Part shown: positions 27,793-28,675 of the stretch, in pieces
Position numbering within the stretch: the first letter of the stretch is position 1
Layout: every line of letters begins with the position of its first letter
Assembly (NCBI GenBank): GCA_905250885.1
Contig: CAJNOQ010001774.1
Location: forward strand, 1-28,675
DNA: 28,675 nucleotides
Source of the DNA: Didymodactylos carnosus
Taxonomy: Eukaryota > Rotifera > Eurotatoria > Philodinida > Philodinidae
Direction of reading: 5' to 3'
The notes under the pieces: generated by a model
Database searches by the model: none
What the model was told of the DNA's origin: nothing
Seen by the model: the letters and a program-made list of their open reading frames with translations, nothing else
Made by a program: the position numbers and the translations under genes

Positions 27793-28675
27793 TTACTTTC
27801 CATTTTTACCGACTAGTGCAGGATTAATTGTAATTCCATCAAGACTGCATGCACACATATGCTGAGGTATGCCTTCAGTAACACAATCACGTTCCGTTGA
27901 CAATGGATCAAATAAACTTTGTCGTCTTAAATCATTTATTGTTGATGTAATGGGTTCTGATACTAAGTTTGTTGCTATATTATACAATGTCCAATATATA
28001 TCTCTTGGTGTTACTAAAAAATTTCGATTTTGAATCAAAATTTGTTTTGATGATTCTGTCAAATATTGATTAGGAATAATTGTTATTAAAACGGGTAATC
28101 TTGCTTCCATTTTACCGGCAGTAGTGTCTGACCACATTGGACCATAGTGCAATCCATGATCGGCAACAATTAAAATAATAGGTGGTTGATTTAAATTTGA
28201 TGATGTTAAATATTGAATTAATAGATTTAGTTCATTATCAACCATTCCAAGAATTTGCATACTTAATTCATGACCTTCTATAAATGATATAAATGAAAAA
28301 TAGGGTAAATAATTTGAATCATGTTTTTGTACAAAATCTTTGACATAGTCTATTTGATATGTATGAACATATTTTCCATCAATACATCTACGTTTAACAC
28401 CATATGGACCAACAACATCAGACCATTGTCCATTAAGATCATATTCAGGGTGACAAGACCATATTATTGATTCATGATCAACATGATATTCGCTCGTTCT
28501 ACCCCAATAATCACCAATATAATCTACACACATATTTGTGATCAGAGATGTAGAATAACCATTGGATTTAAATACATTAAAAATAAAATCATCTACACCA
28601 CATGGTAAATTAGCTTTTTTGTCTTTATTATTTGATTTTCCCCAACCGTATTTGCCACTTGCACAAAACATTGAC
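27793..28675 (-). CDS. DUF229-like protein (alkaline phosphatase/sulfatase fold), 5' part outside window
   Basis: The frame is open to the window edge, so only the C-terminal 293 or so residues are present. An internal Met near 28671 should not be taken as the start. Visible blocks are CGVDDFIFNVFKSNGYSTS, WSDVVGPYG, RRCIDGKYVHTYQIDYVKDF, PYFSFISFIEGHELS (the usual position of the ligand-binding HE/HD in this fold), DNELNLLIQYL, PPIILIVADHGLHYGPMW (metal-binding DHG) and GKMEARLPVL. This order fits DUF229 (PF02995), a family abundant in nematodes and other invertebrates, of unknown substrate and usually secreted or membrane-anchored. It ends in a short Cys-containing tail (CxC near residue 275 of the visible part). 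Complete members are usually about twice this length. The stop is TAA, and codon use is AT-rich like HSP90. Confidence 0.85.
   Translation of the reverse strand, partial: SMFCASGKYGWGKSNNKDKKANLPCGVDDFIFNVFKSNGYSTSLITNMCVDYIGDYWGRTSEYHVDHESIIWSCHPEYDLNGQWSDVVGPYGVKRRCIDGKYVHTYQIDYVKDFVQKHDSNYLPYFSFISFIEGHELSMQILGMVDNELNLLIQYLTSSNLNQPPIILIVADHGLHYGPMWSDTTAGKMEARLPVLITIIPNQYLTESSKQILIQNRNFLVTPRDIYWTLYNIATNLVSEPITSTINDLRRQSLFDPLSTERDCVTEGIPQHMCACSLDGITINPALVGKNGK

Overview
The window is an AT-rich piece of an invertebrate animal genome. Its genes have GT-AG introns. One is a cytosolic HSP90 ending in MEEVD, and there are Golgi-type signal-anchor enzymes and many short non-autonomous DNA transposons. 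The protein sequences and compact genes amid eroded repeats suggest a rotifer, most likely a bdelloid. That is an inference from pattern recognition, with no search behind it.

Four host genes are supported. (1) Cytosolic HSP90, + strand, 2602-6541, is rebuilt here as six exons encoding 745 residues. (2) A family 31 beta-1,3-glycosyltransferase, - strand, 10946-8394, has two exons joined across a 1215-nt intron and encodes 445 residues. (3) A single-exon type II membrane protein of 346 residues, + strand, 18201-19241, looks like a Golgi enzyme of a family I cannot name. (4) A DUF229-like (alkaline phosphatase/sulfatase fold) protein, - strand, runs off the right edge (27793-28675). Genes 1 and 2 converge. 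No operon-like arrangement is seen, and the genes share no obvious pathway apart from three of them probably acting in the secretory route or at the surface.

The left edge (1-127) is an exact second copy of HSP90 exon 2 and intron 2 sequence (3839-3965). Beyond it the two loci are unrelated. It is either a truncated tandem duplicate or an assembly or clone-end artefact.

The remaining roughly 17 kb is a transposon graveyard. It holds two hAT-type MITEs with 8-bp target duplications, and three short inverted-repeat elements apparently flanked by TA (238, about 286 and about 136 bp). It also holds a 571-bp foldback element, a 666-bp element rich in AAGATCTTA-like words, and two non-LTR reverse-transcriptase tails (one antisense inside the glycosyltransferase intron). 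A cluster of GGGGTAATTATGGYCA motifs lies near a possible pogo/Tigger-type transposase tail. Two older dispersed repeat families (A and B) run through this region. Their copies serve as empty-site controls for three of the MITE insertions, so part of the insertion history can be read from this window alone.

I found no tRNA, rRNA, CRISPR array or telomeric repeat array. I found no convincing new multi-gene system. The most unusual points are the truncated HSP90 duplicate, a 65-nt HSP90 intron that folds almost completely on itself, the nested insertions with internal empty sites, and the unnamed enzyme family at 18.2 kb.
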